A stretch of 64,000 nucleotides of DNA, taken from NCBI RefSeq assembly GCF_001042715.1, contig NZ_CP009687.1:3215418-3279417 (forward strand), read 5' to 3'. A program made the position numbers and the translations under genes. Of this stretch, positions 7,803-17,672 are shown piece by piece; position 1 is the stretch's first letter; the number at the start of each line of letters is the position of its first letter. This stretch comes from Clostridium aceticum. Lineage in GTDB: Bacteria > Bacillota > Clostridia > Peptostreptococcales > Natronincolaceae. Under the pieces are notes generated by a model. It ran no database searches and was not told the origin of the DNA. It worked only from the letters and a program-made list of their open reading frames with translations.

Positions 7803-8669
7803 TTAGAATTTATCTTTAATAAAGATATCCATCCTATTATTGTATTCCTCCAATGATTCAAATTGTCTCTTTATGACACTTTTACTTTGATAAACTATAA
7901 CCTTGTTGATAATTTCTTGTAAAGTTAACATAAGAACTATATGTGATAAATGATTAAAACCTTCTTTGGTTGCAGAGTTTAATACTATACACTTATTATT
8001 TATTGCGTTATAAGGGGATCTAATATCATCCGTTATAGAGTAAGTCTTAACATTTCTTTCTATAAATCTATTGGTTAAATTATACTGAAATTTCGTATAC
8101 CTTCTGAGAGCAAGTGATAATACTAATGAATTTTTATCTACTCTATGGTAGGTTTTATAAATACTTTCAGAATTATTATTGATAACCTCAGAGTCTACAC
8201 CATACCTTATCAAATGATAGTTTAAATAGTTTGCGATAGAGGATGTGCTTTCTGAGCCAATTAATATTAATTTAGAGCAGTTTAGTATATCTTTGATTAG
8301 ACTTTTAAAGTGATTATGGTTAACTATGATCATAAGGCAGCTTTGTATTTTATCAAAGTTTACATGAGTAAAGTGTTCACCGTTGTTACCGTGCAGCTTA
8401 TCTATCCTGCTGGCACTTGGTAAATCACCTTCAAAACAGGATTGTAGCGACCTCATCATCTCAGAGTATCCGCTGTACCCTAAAACATATGCAAATCTAA
8501 TTACAGTTGCATCACTTGTGTGTACTTTTTTGCCTAACTCGGTGCATGATAAAAAAACTGCATCATTATAGTTCTCCACTATATACTTTGCTAGAAGTTG
8601 CTGTTTTTTTGTAAACTTGTCTTTATTCTCATTAAGTCTTTGAAAAAAATTATTTTCCAATTCTATCAC
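7803..8669 (-). CDS. RpiR/MurR family transcriptional regulator (HTH-6 + SIS)
   Basis: The 288-residue protein has an N-terminal RpiR helix-turn-helix (TKKQQLLAKYIVENY through TSDATVIRFAYVLGYSGYSEM, about residues 20-75) and a C-terminal SIS fold (SKLILIGSESTSSIANYL through the C-terminal helices), which in this family binds phosphosugars or related small ligands. It is followed by its own terminator and then by the amidohydrolase operon, so it probably controls that operon. Start choice is unsure: GTG at 8669, or a TTG at 8660 better spaced from TTGGAG. Confidence 0.85.
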   Translation of the reverse strand: MIELENNFFQRLNENKDKFTKKQQLLAKYIVENYNDAVFLSCTELGKKVHTSDATVIRFAYVLGYSGYSEMMRSLQSCFEGDLPSASRIDKLHGNNGEHFTHVNFDKIQSCLMIIVNHNHFKSLIKDILNCSKLILIGSESTSSIANYLNYHLIRYGVDSEVINNNSESIYKTYHRVDKNSLVLSLALRRYTKFQYNLTNRFIERNVKTYSITDDIRSPYNAINNKCIVLNSATKEGFNHLSHIVLMLTLQEIINKVIVYQSKSVIKRQFESLEEYNNRMDIFIKDKF

Positions 8670-8867
8670 TCCAATGACAGGAATAGTTGAATTTTATCCT
8701 AAGTCTATAGATATTAGCAACATCAGAACATCACTTTTTCTACCAGTATACCACAGGTAAAAGAACTTCTCAAAGTCATAGCCTTCTTACCATAGGCAAG
8801 TTTCTGGCCCTCTGTCTGTGGCTCTAAATAAATAGATAGTAACAATATAAAAATAAGCTCCTCCTAA

Positions 8868-9257
8868 TTAACGTTGCAATAAGTCATTCCATTTAGCTAA
8901 CTCTACTATGTCGTTACTAATGTCTTTAACAATGACAGGATGTTCAAACGTGTTTACTTTCTCTCTAGCTATTCTTGCAGCTTTTAGAACCTCTTTGTTC
9001 TTCGTTGTTGATGTACCTTGCATTTGTTCTACTAAAGCTGCATCATTGACCTTAACAATAATCTCTCTATCTATGTATTTTTCTAGCTCCTTCAACAACA
9101 TTGTCAGTGCAAATAAGCTTACAATCCCTGGTTTTTTGTATTCTTCTAGTATGGACTTTTTAGATACCAGTTCTTCATTATCATAAATACAGTACCGAAT
9201 CTCTATATCCTCACCTTCATAATGTCCTGAAATACCTACTAAATAAGCTGTAATCAT
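8868..9257 (-). CDS. Uncharacterised protein, weak RNase H-like pattern
   Basis: A 129-residue soluble protein with a perfectly placed GGAGG seven bases before the ATG. I do not recognise it with certainty. The order of elements (a YLVGISGHYEG opening strand, the KELEKYIDREIIVKVNDAALVEQMQG segment and the closing DIVELAKWNDLL) recalls the RNase H fold with its late LA motif. The full set of acidic catalytic residues is not evident, so this is a loose impression. It stands alone, and a decayed copy of its 3' end lies at 2459-2533, which shows that the sequence has been duplicated. Confidence 0.6.
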   Translation of the reverse strand: MITAYLVGISGHYEGEDIEIRYCIYDNEELVSKKSILEEYKKPGIVSLFALTMLLKELEKYIDREIIVKVNDAALVEQMQGTSTTKNKEVLKAARIAREKVNTFEHPVIVKDISNDIVELAKWNDLLQR

Positions 9258-9520
9258 TTGAAAACCTCCATTTTCTTTTAATTATTCTTTCTTTAATGTA
9301 CCATATATCCTAAGATATTATGCTATATCATCCAAACCTATTATACCAGGAAATGTATTGCAAATACATCTGCAACTTCTATGAAAAAGGCAACAATATT
9401 TTTGCTATTTTCTAATAAAAGGAAACACTTTACCTTAGGTCTAAGCCTTTATATAGCGTGTATTTATAAAAGATTTATGGTAAAATGAATAGTATATCTT
9501 AAGAAGGAGTGGACTTATTC

Positions 9521-9931
9521 ATGAACATTATCAACGTTTTTACTGTAGGAGCAATACTAGGTTTGCTAATTAGTGGAGGGGCTGCGTTTTATTATTATAG
9601 AAAACGCAATCTAGAGAAGTTTTTTAATCAGATTTATCAAGAGGCTAAAAGGGTTCCAAGACAAAAGAAAAACAGTTTTCTGCTACTGATGTTCAAGGAA
9701 TCTCTTTCTGCATCCCTAAAGAAATCTAATGCAGCTTCTTTTAGCAACAAACTTCAAAATCCTAAATACTTAGAGTTTCAATTACTACAGATGTCAAATA
9801 TTCTTAAAGATAGTTCTAAGGTGCAGGATAAACTGACTAAAAGATCACTAACCCTGCTTAAAGACTATCAAACATGGGAAAAAGCAAAGATGGCTAAAGA
9901 TACAAAAGTAGTTCAAGATAAAGCATCTTAA
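9521..9931 (+). CDS. Hypothetical protein with one N-terminal membrane helix
   Basis: About 136 residues: a transmembrane helix (IINVFTVGAILGLLISGGAAFYYY, described here by its ends at residues 3 and 25), a basic stop-transfer YRKRN, then a charged, helical, mostly lysine-rich cytoplasmic tail. AGAAGGAG lies 11 bases before the ATG; the earlier GTG at 9509 falls inside that site and is unlikely. No family was recognised. A strong terminator follows at 10035-10081. The gene is divergent from the 8868-9257 gene. Confidence 0.65.
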   Translation: MNIINVFTVGAILGLLISGGAAFYYYRKRNLEKFFNQIYQEAKRVPRQKKNSFLLLMFKESLSASLKKSNAASFSNKLQNPKYLEFQLLQMSNILKDSSKVQDKLTKRSLTLLKDYQTWEKAKMAKDTKVVQDKAS

Positions 9932-10034
9932 TAGGATATTAAGGCATACTCCTATCTACTGCCAATGTGTAGAATATAAGCACCAGCGTTAGAATTGTTT
10001 GACTAGTGAGAGAAAACAATTTACTTCTAGAAAT

Positions 10035-10081
10035 ACAGAGATCCTTGTTTCGCATAGATACAAGGGTCTCTGTTTATTTTT
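10035..10081 (+). terminator. Rho-independent terminator
   Basis: ACAGAGATCCTTGT (10035-10048) pairs with ACAAGGGTCTCTGT (10059-10072), followed by TTATTTTTTTT. It closes the 9521-9931 transcript. Confidence 0.85.
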
Positions 10082-10166
10082 TTTATTAAGTTTAAAACTA
10101 CAAAAATACATAAATTTTCCTTTTTAGCTAATCTAATGATTAAAATTTGGATTAAAATATTAAACA

Positions 10167-10283
10167 ATGGGTAAAGAAGCATTAAGAGTACAAAAAAAGT
10201 CTAAATCTCCTCGTAAAAGTAAATCTAGAATAACTCCTATACCATCAAAAGAACAGATAAAAAAGTCTGTACGCAGAAAATAA
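10167..10283 (+). CDS. Possible 38-residue lysine/arginine-rich peptide
   Basis: An ATG-initiated frame encodes MGKEALRVQKKSKSPRKSK and ends SVRRK. It is strikingly basic and has no acidic core, like a nucleic-acid-binding tail. There is no convincing ribosome binding site, so it may not be translated. It lies between a terminator and the katG promoter region. Confidence 0.25.
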   Translation: MGKEALRVQKKSKSPRKSKSRITPIPSKEQIKKSVRRK

Positions 10284-10372
10284 GTACTTAAAATTTTTTT
10301 GAGTTTAGAAAGGATGTGAATAAAGTCTATATTTTTTCAATCTAAGTGATAGCTTGGCTAATTATAACATAC

Positions 10373-10387
10373 GCATAATTATTATCA
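10373..10387 (+). promoter_or_regulatory. PerR/Fur-like box upstream of katG
   Basis: The 15 bases GCATAATTATTATCA match the PerR consensus TTATAATNATTATAA at 12 positions. The box lies about 75 bases before the katG start in an AT-rich stretch. PerR-type peroxide control of a catalase gene is well established in Firmicutes. Confidence 0.55.
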
Positions 10388-10437
10388 TTGATTTTATAAC
10401 TTTTATACGACTAGAAGCATAATTATTTGCTACTTAA

Positions 10438-12645
<2,208 letters not shown>

Positions 12646-12733
12646 CAGCTACTACGACTATTACACTAACAAAGCCTTAGAGCTTCGAAGAAAGGTGAAA
12701 GAAACCAAGATGCGTTAGTGGCAGAAGAGAAGA

Positions 12734-12775
12734 AAAGAAGACTTGGAGTCATTTCCAAGTCTTCTTTATATTTTT
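12734..12775. terminator. Bidirectional terminator between katG and the convergent small gene
   Basis: AAAGAAGACTTGGA (12734-12747) and TCCAAGTCTTCTTT (12754-12767) form a 14-bp stem followed by ATATTTTT on the plus strand; the minus side also runs into T-rich sequence. The stem includes the last codons of the convergent gene at 12749-12937. Confidence 0.8.
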
Positions 12776-12937
12776 AGCTTTATCTTCCAAAAGCTTATAT
12801 ACATCTGAAATATCTTCTTCTTTATCTGGGTCTATCCCAATAATAACCTTCCAGTTATTTTCTTTGCAAATTCCTAAAATTTCATCTGCTCTTTCTTGAG
12901 ATTGAACCCTTGCGACTGCTGGTTTTAGATTTATCAT
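12749..12937 (-). CDS. Short protein like the central part of PBPRA1643-type SEC-C proteins
   Basis: The 62 residues INLKPAVARVQSQERADEIL through IIGIDPDKEEDISDVYKLLEDK resemble the region that precedes the C-terminal SEC-C zinc motif in PBPRA1643-family proteins, but here the metal-binding CxCxS...CC part is absent. GGAGATGCAGCGTC precedes the ATG. It is either a genuine short family member or a truncated one. Its stop codon lies inside the katG terminator stem. Confidence 0.6.
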   Translation of the reverse strand: MINLKPAVARVQSQERADEILGICKENNWKVIIGIDPDKEEDISDVYKLLEDKAKNIKKTWK

Positions 12938-13218
12938 GACGCTGCATCTCCTTTATCTTATAATTATATTTCCCTACAAGCTGACAATTATAAAATTAGA
13001 ACACCTTCTACATACCTTGAAACCTCAACACTAGATTTGCCTTTTATATAGGTTTACTGCTGATTGCATATGTATTTTGTGGTGTCTAATGTGCTTTAAC
13101 GTGAATTTATTATTCATTTATGTAAGTAGCATTGTTGTAAAAAACTTTTTATGATATGCTTTTTTATAATTTGGTAAATTTTATACAATTTTTTAGACTT
13201 TAAAGGGAGGAAGGTTTA

Positions 13219-13493
13219 ATGAAAAAATAAAATGGGAAAAAGTACTATCATTTATAATGATCTTTGGGATGGTATTATCCATGACTATGATACCCACCTA
13301 CTCACATTCTAAAACAGTGCAGGAACTTGCTAATGAGACCGTACAACATATAGTTGGTATGACAGAAGGAGTCAAGAGAAAGTTCATTGAAGACTACATA
13401 AAACAGCACTATAATCCTCATAACCATAAGACAGATGAAGAAATCACAGCCATCGCCGAAGAAATGTCTGCTGGAACACAGCTAAAAGGGTAG
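13219..13493 (+). pseudogene. Small secreted protein with an apparent one-base frameshift at its start
   Basis: GGGAGGAAGG (13204-13213) precedes an ATG at 13219, but that frame reads M-K-K-stop. One extra A in the run of six A (13222-13227) would give MKKIKWEKVLSFIMIFGMVLSM followed by PTYSHS, a textbook signal peptide joined to the open frame that runs to 13493 (about 90 residues in all). The mature part contains VQELANETVQHIVGMTEG and a C-terminal EEMSAG. Either the gene is mutated, the base call is wrong, or slippage on the A-run restores the frame. The alternative start is ATG 13257 without a ribosome site. Confidence 0.5.
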
Positions 13494-13512
13494 CTATATA
13501 CATAGCTACCCT
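13487..13512. terminator. Hairpin at the end of the small secreted-protein gene
   Basis: AGGGTAGCTAT (13487-13497) and ATAGCTACCCT (13502-13512) are perfect inverted repeats around a four-base loop and include the stop codon. The T-run is poor (CTTGG follows), so termination efficiency is doubtful. Confidence 0.5.
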
Positions 13513-13593
13513 CTTGGCAAATCACACTGGTTATACTCAAAAACCACTTTTTATTTAGTCTTTATAATATCATAATATCCTCGTTTTTTAAGC

Positions 13594-14484
13594 CTAAATA
13601 TTATTTTCTAAAAACTCCTCTACGGTTATTGCATCTTTTGCCTCATCTGGAACCTCAATTTCATCAATAGCTCCAAAATTCCTATAAGAGAGTTCTGATT
13701 TATGTACTCTTATATCAACATACTCACCAATATCTGTGGTAAGCTCATATTTAAAATAGACTTTTGTAGGAAGATAAGTCTCTTTATCAATCCAAATTTT
13801 ATACCTTGCTTCAGAAACCTGGCTGTTATCACCAACTATCTTCTTAACTTTTCTTATAAATTCATCCTCATCATTCTCAAGAGATAGTATGTAATGTTGC
13901 TCATCTGTTTCTAAAACAGCTTCTTTAGCTAAATCATTTCCTAGCAGGTTTAGGAAATACATTGGATTGATTTGCTTGTTTATACTCTCAAGATTCTCCC
14001 AATCTATATCTCTAAGATCCGCAACATTCCAAACACCCCAGTGTGAGAAATATGAGTATTGTTTTCCTTCCAATACATATATTTTTAATTCTATATTGTC
14101 ACTATCTAAGTCTAAGGCTGGTGACTCGACTGCATCCTGCTGTTGGAGTACACTCGTTTTCATAATCATTTCTAAGGATAAAGGTTTCTGTATTAATCTA
14201 CCTTTTATATTATCTTCTGTTTCCCATTTTTCAGTGGAGTTTAATTCTTCATCCAAAATAACGTCATCTGAAGGATCTGAAGATAGCGCCCTTTGTATAG
14301 ACTCTTTTGATACAATCTCATAATCATAAGAATTAGCAGCTTTCACAGCGTCCAAGGACTTATTATAAATATCTGTTGTTTCCACCCCCCCCTTAGTCAC
14401 ATCTGTAGCTGTACACCCTACAAATGAAACTAATATACAAAAACAAATTACAACAAAAAATATTTTTTTTATTAAAAACATCAT
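13594..14484 (-). CDS. Predicted lipoprotein of LolA/DUF6612-like type
   Basis: About 296 residues with a signal sequence ending in the lipobox FVGC, so it is anchored outside the membrane. The mature region is acidic and alternates short beta segments (LEMIMKTSVL, LKIYVLEGKQYSYF, YKIWIDKETYLPTKVYF), a pattern seen in outer-surface lipoproteins of the LolA/LppX-like or DUF6612 group; the assignment is loose. The ATG at 14484 sits six bases after GAGGAGA and is preferred over the TTG at 14490. Its role is not evident from neighbours. Confidence 0.7.
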   Translation of the reverse strand: MMFLIKKIFFVVICFCILVSFVGCTATDVTKGGVETTDIYNKSLDAVKAANSYDYEIVSKESIQRALSSDPSDDVILDEELNSTEKWETEDNIKGRLIQKPLSLEMIMKTSVLQQQDAVESPALDLDSDNIELKIYVLEGKQYSYFSHWGVWNVADLRDIDWENLESINKQINPMYFLNLLGNDLAKEAVLETDEQHYILSLENDEDEFIRKVKKIVGDNSQVSEARYKIWIDKETYLPTKVYFKYELTTDIGEYVDIRVHKSELSYRNFGAIDEIEVPDEAKDAITVEEFLENNI

Positions 14485-14612
14485 AGTCAATCTCCTCGCA
14501 TATTTTTTATATTCAACTAATTTTTTTGTTTTTTCGGCTTTCCATACAACCCTATATACCTAATTATCAAAAATAATTGTAATCACAGTATATCAAAAGT
14601 ATATCAAAAAAT

Positions 14613-14671
14613 CAAAAAATTGCCAATTTATCTCACCACCTACAGAAGTGGGAGAATTTCTGGCAATTTAA
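14613..14671 (-). terminator. Terminator after the TipAL-type regulator gene
   Basis: On the minus strand AAATTGCCA near 14670 pairs with TGGCAATTT near 14617, with an inner CTCC/GGTGAG stem, and runs into TTTTTTGATTTTTT. It lies just after the MerR-family stop codon. Confidence 0.7.
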
Positions 14672-14692
14672 ATTGAATTTTCAGCATGTAGC

Positions 14693-15460
14693 TTACTTTT
14701 TTTTGATTCCAGTATAGATATACACTGCGTCTCTTAAAAACTCTGCAGTTCCAGGCTCTTTTTTATCGTAAAATTCTTTAAACCTCTCATCATCTACATA
14801 CATTTGTACAAGACCTGCATGAGCTTCTTTAGAATAAGTATCCCAGTTAAAAGATATCCATTGTCTATGCAACTCAGCTGCTTCTTGTGCAGACTTTCCT
14901 GCTGGATCACCTGTTTTTAGAGCTTGGCTTAATGTTTCATAAAGCTTATTTTCCAGTTGGGCTATTTCTTTGTATTCTTCTTGCGTCATATTTTTTAACT
15001 TGTTTTTTGATCTATTTACAGCTTCGTCACCATACTTTTCACGAGTTTCTTTTCCATATTTTTTTTCATTGTCGTCAACAAGCTTATTTTTAAATCCTTC
15101 AAATTTTTCTTTATCACTCATCATAATTTTCCTTTCTTTATGTGAAATTGTTTTACTAACATTTGTAATTAATGTCTGTAACTGCTTACTTCTTTCGATC
15201 AATTTTTCTTTGTGTTCTTTCAAGGCTTCTATTTCATCAAATTTTGGTGAAGCAATTATTTTTCTTATTTCTATTAAATCTAAATCCAGTTCTTTGTAAA
15301 AAAGAATTTGCTGTAATTTATCAACTTCCTTTTCACCATAAATACGGTATCCTGATGAATTAATTCTTGCTGGTTTTAGAATACCAATTTCATCATAATA
15401 TCTTAATGTCCGTGTACTTATCCCTGCTAACTTAGCTATCTTTTGTATAGTATATTCCAT
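14693..15460 (-). CDS. MerR-family regulator with TipAS effector domain
   Basis: The 255-residue protein combines an N-terminal MerR helix-turn-helix (YTIQKIAKLAGISTRTLRYYDE through YRIYGEKEVDKLQQI, residues 3-55), a coiled dimerisation helix (residues 75-120) and a C-terminal TipAS antibiotic-binding domain (WISFNWDTYSKEAHAGLVQMY and DERFKEFYD). TipAL proteins bind thiopeptide-like drugs and switch on multidrug resistance genes. GTGGGGAG precedes the ATG. No resistance gene is adjacent, so it may mainly control itself or distant targets. Confidence 0.9.
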   Translation of the reverse strand: MEYTIQKIAKLAGISTRTLRYYDEIGILKPARINSSGYRIYGEKEVDKLQQILFYKELDLDLIEIRKIIASPKFDEIEALKEHKEKLIERSKQLQTLITNVSKTISHKERKIMMSDKEKFEGFKNKLVDDNEKKYGKETREKYGDEAVNRSKNKLKNMTQEEYKEIAQLENKLYETLSQALKTGDPAGKSAQEAAELHRQWISFNWDTYSKEAHAGLVQMYVDDERFKEFYDKKEPGTAEFLRDAVYIYTGIKKK

Positions 15461-15521
15461 CTCCCCACCTCCTACTAATAACTATATACTTTTACGTAGC
15501 GTCAATGTCAACACCTATAAT

Positions 15522-15553
15522 TAAAAAAGAATCACCCCTAAAGGAGCAATTCT
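15522..15553 (-). terminator. Terminator after the metallophosphoesterase gene
   Basis: AGAATTGCTCC pairs imperfectly with GGGGTGATTCT (15553-15528) and is followed by TTTTTTAATT on the minus strand, about 70 bases past the stop codon. A very similar hairpin ends the AraC gene at 17590-17624. Confidence 0.65.
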
Positions 15554-15623
15554 GTTATTACCAATAGTCATACTAAAATTTTTTTAGATGTTTTGCCTGT
15601 TTTCTCTTATGCACTTTTTATAA

Positions 15624-16484
15624 CTATCTTTCATTGTGTATAGTAACTACGACAATCTCTGGTCTGTTAAATATTCTAACAGGGATTATGCTATTACCAA
15701 GTCCTCTACTTACAATCAGTGTTGATTGATTCTTTGTGTATATACCACTTGTATACTTAGGAAACAGTCCTTGATCTGGTGCTACTAATCCTCCAATAAA
15801 AGGTATTCTAAATTGCCCTCCATGTGCATGTCCAGAAAAAATGATGTCTATATTTTCATTTGCATATAGATCAAAAAGCTCTGGTCTATGGGAAAGCAAA
15901 ATTTGAAAAACTGAATCATCTGATAGATGTATGAGCTGCTCTTCTAATTTAGACGAATTGGTTCCATTTATATAGCTAGATGTCAAAAAATCTGGATCTG
16001 ATAGACCTAATATCTCTATCATTGCCTCCTCTTTTATCAACCTAACTTTACTATCATCAAGTATTTGTACACCACTACTTAATAACTTCTGGCTAATGTT
16101 TTTATAATCACCAGACCATGCTTCGTGATTCCCTGAAACATAGTACACAGGAGCAATCTTCATTGCACCATTTATAAATACCATCGCAGTATCAAGGTCA
16201 TACTTTCTTCTGTCAATTAAGTCTCCTGTGACAACGATTATGTCGGGAGAAACTGCTTGAATCTTCTTTAATAAAGGTTCCTGATTTTTGCCGAATTTTT
16301 TATTATGTAAATCTGAAACTTGAACAATAGTATATCCATTAAATTCACTTGGTATCTTAAAGTTACTATAATCAATTTGTGTTGTAATTATATCGTTATT
16401 CTGCCATATACAGAATAAGGTTATGATTAAACCAATCATAACTATAGTAAGGGAAATTCTAATTTTCCTATTTCTTATATGCAT
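15624..16484 (-). CDS. Membrane-anchored metallophosphoesterase (YkuE/YaeI-like)
   Basis: The 286-residue protein has one N-terminal membrane helix (about residues 10-28) and a calcineurin-like phosphoesterase domain with all metal motifs: VSDLH (D/H), VTGDLIDRR (GD), VSGNHEAW (GNHE), SHRPELF and FSGHAHGGQF (GHxH). Relatives act on the outside of the membrane on lipid or wall-related phosphoesters. The start ATG follows AGGAGGAAAAGT. The gene is monocistronic. Confidence 0.9.
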   Translation of the reverse strand: MHIRNRKIRISLTIVMIGLIITLFCIWQNNDIITTQIDYSNFKIPSEFNGYTIVQVSDLHNKKFGKNQEPLLKKIQAVSPDIIVVTGDLIDRRKYDLDTAMVFINGAMKIAPVYYVSGNHEAWSGDYKNISQKLLSSGVQILDDSKVRLIKEEAMIEILGLSDPDFLTSSYINGTNSSKLEEQLIHLSDDSVFQILLSHRPELFDLYANENIDIIFSGHAHGGQFRIPFIGGLVAPDQGLFPKYTSGIYTKNQSTLIVSRGLGNSIIPVRIFNRPEIVVVTIHNER

Positions 16485-16675
16485 ACTTTTCCTCCTGTAG
16501 TATTAAAGTCGCAGCAATATGCGATAGCTTCTACCTTTTCTCGTCTCCTCATTTGTAAGAATTTCTGAAAATAATTCATCTATATAAATCTCATTTCTAT
16601 GTTCATCTCCAATATCCTGCTTTTTTACATATTTTCCACGAGGGTGCGAATAATGTAGTCTAACTAACTAGCATT

Positions 16676-16857
16676 GTTTTTTATAAAATTTATATAGAAA
16701 TTATCATATAGATAAGCAAGTTGAAACTTTAATTTTGATATACACGGTCTACGGTTTCGCCCCAAAACCGTGGGCTGCAAATGTAGCCCTTAGTATATCA
16801 AAATTAAGTCCTGATGTTGTTTATCTATAGTTACTGTTTACTTTTTATAAAAACTCT
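16676..16857. repeat. Large imperfect foldback with two inner hairpins
   Basis: Nested inverted repeats: TTAATTTTGATATAC (16729-16743) pairs with GTATATCAAAATTAA (16793-16807); outside it TATAGATAAGCAA pairs with TTGTTTATCTATA; further out TTTTTATAAAA occurs on both sides. Inside, ACGGTTT/AAAACCGT and GGGCT/AGCCC form two hairpins, so the core folds as a three-way junction. It fills the gap between the divergent metallophosphoesterase and HTH-SOR genes. It may be a foldback MITE or a structured leader of the HTH-SOR gene; I match it to no known riboswitch. Confidence 0.55.
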
Positions 16858-16876
16858 ACGAAGCGTTTATTGAAAA

Positions 16877-16895
16877 ATAATCCTCTGAGGATTAT
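16877..16895. promoter_or_regulatory. Perfect 19-bp palindrome before the HTH-SOR gene, probable operator
   Basis: ATAATCCTC (16877-16885), a central T, and GAGGATTAT (16887-16895) form an exact 9-1-9 palindrome 29 bases before the GTG start. Its position suits autoregulation by the XRE domain encoded just downstream. Confidence 0.5.
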
Positions 16896-16924
16896 GCTAG
16901 ATATATAGGAAGGAGGAAAAACCT

Positions 16925-17509
16925 GTGGACTGTAGAAAAGTTGGAGCTTTAATTTTAAATTTAAGAAAAGAAAAAAACATGACCCAGAAAGAAGTTGCTG
17001 ACAGGTTGAATATTAGCGATAAAACTGTATCAAAATGGGAACGGGGGATGGGTTGTCCTGATGTGACATTACTGGGTGATCTGTCTAATATATTAGGTGT
17101 CAATGTTGAAAAAATCTTACTTGGTAGTTTAGAAGAAAAGGAAACGGATGGAGGTAACATGAAACAAATAAAATTTTATGTGTGTAAAAATTGTGGTAAT
17201 ATAATAACCAGTACAAGTGAGACAGAAATCTCCTGTTGCGGTAAGAAGCTTAACTCGTTAGTGATACAACCGCAGGATGAGGATCACAAAATCACTGTAA
17301 CTGATATTGATAATGAGTATTATGTAACAATAGACCACCCCATGGACAAAACTCATTATGTATCTTTTGTAGCGTTTGTGGGATTTGATCGGATAGTAAT
17401 GATCAAGCTTTATCCTGAACAAAATGCAGAGTTATATATTCCTAAAATGCAGCGTGGTAAGCTATATGCTTATTGCAGCCAACACGGTTTTTGGGAGAAA
17501 AAAATATAA
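16925..17509 (+). CDS. XRE helix-turn-helix regulator fused to desulfoferrodoxin-type superoxide reductase
   Basis: The 194-residue protein has an XRE DNA-binding domain (residues 6-62, MTQKEVADRLNISDKTVSKWERG) followed by a whole 2Fe-superoxide reductase module. The desulforedoxin site shows four cysteines (C87, C90, C104, C105: CKNCGN...CCG). The catalytic iron site keeps candidates for all five ligands: H121, H138 (HPM), H144, C184 and H187 (YCSQHG), with family-like spacing. The lysine next to the first histidine in classic enzymes is an aspartate here (E119-D120-H121). The GTG start follows AGGAGG by eight bases. It may sense superoxide or iron redox state and regulate itself and detoxification genes; whether it also catalyses is open. 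Confidence 0.87.
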   Translation: MDCRKVGALILNLRKEKNMTQKEVADRLNISDKTVSKWERGMGCPDVTLLGDLSNILGVNVEKILLGSLEEKETDGGNMKQIKFYVCKNCGNIITSTSETEISCCGKKLNSLVIQPQDEDHKITVTDIDNEYYVTIDHPMDKTHYVSFVAFVGFDRIVMIKLYPEQNAELYIPKMQRGKLYAYCSQHGFWEKKI

Positions 17510-17589
17510 TATGAAAGCAACATTCAATCCTATTGATTTGCAAATACGATCTGTGGTCAAATGAATCACCTGGAGATATGGATTTAATA

Positions 17590-17624
17590 AAGAAAAAAAG
17601 AATCACCCCTCAAGAAGTGATTCT
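17590..17624 (-). terminator. Terminator after the AraC-family gene
   Basis: AGAATCAC (17624-17617 on the minus strand) pairs with GTGATTCT (17606-17599), then TTTTTTTC. It ends the AraC/GyrI transcript. Confidence 0.8.
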
Positions 17625-17672
17625 GTTGTTGAACAATAGTGCTATTAAGATTTACTTAAATATTTTGGTTGC

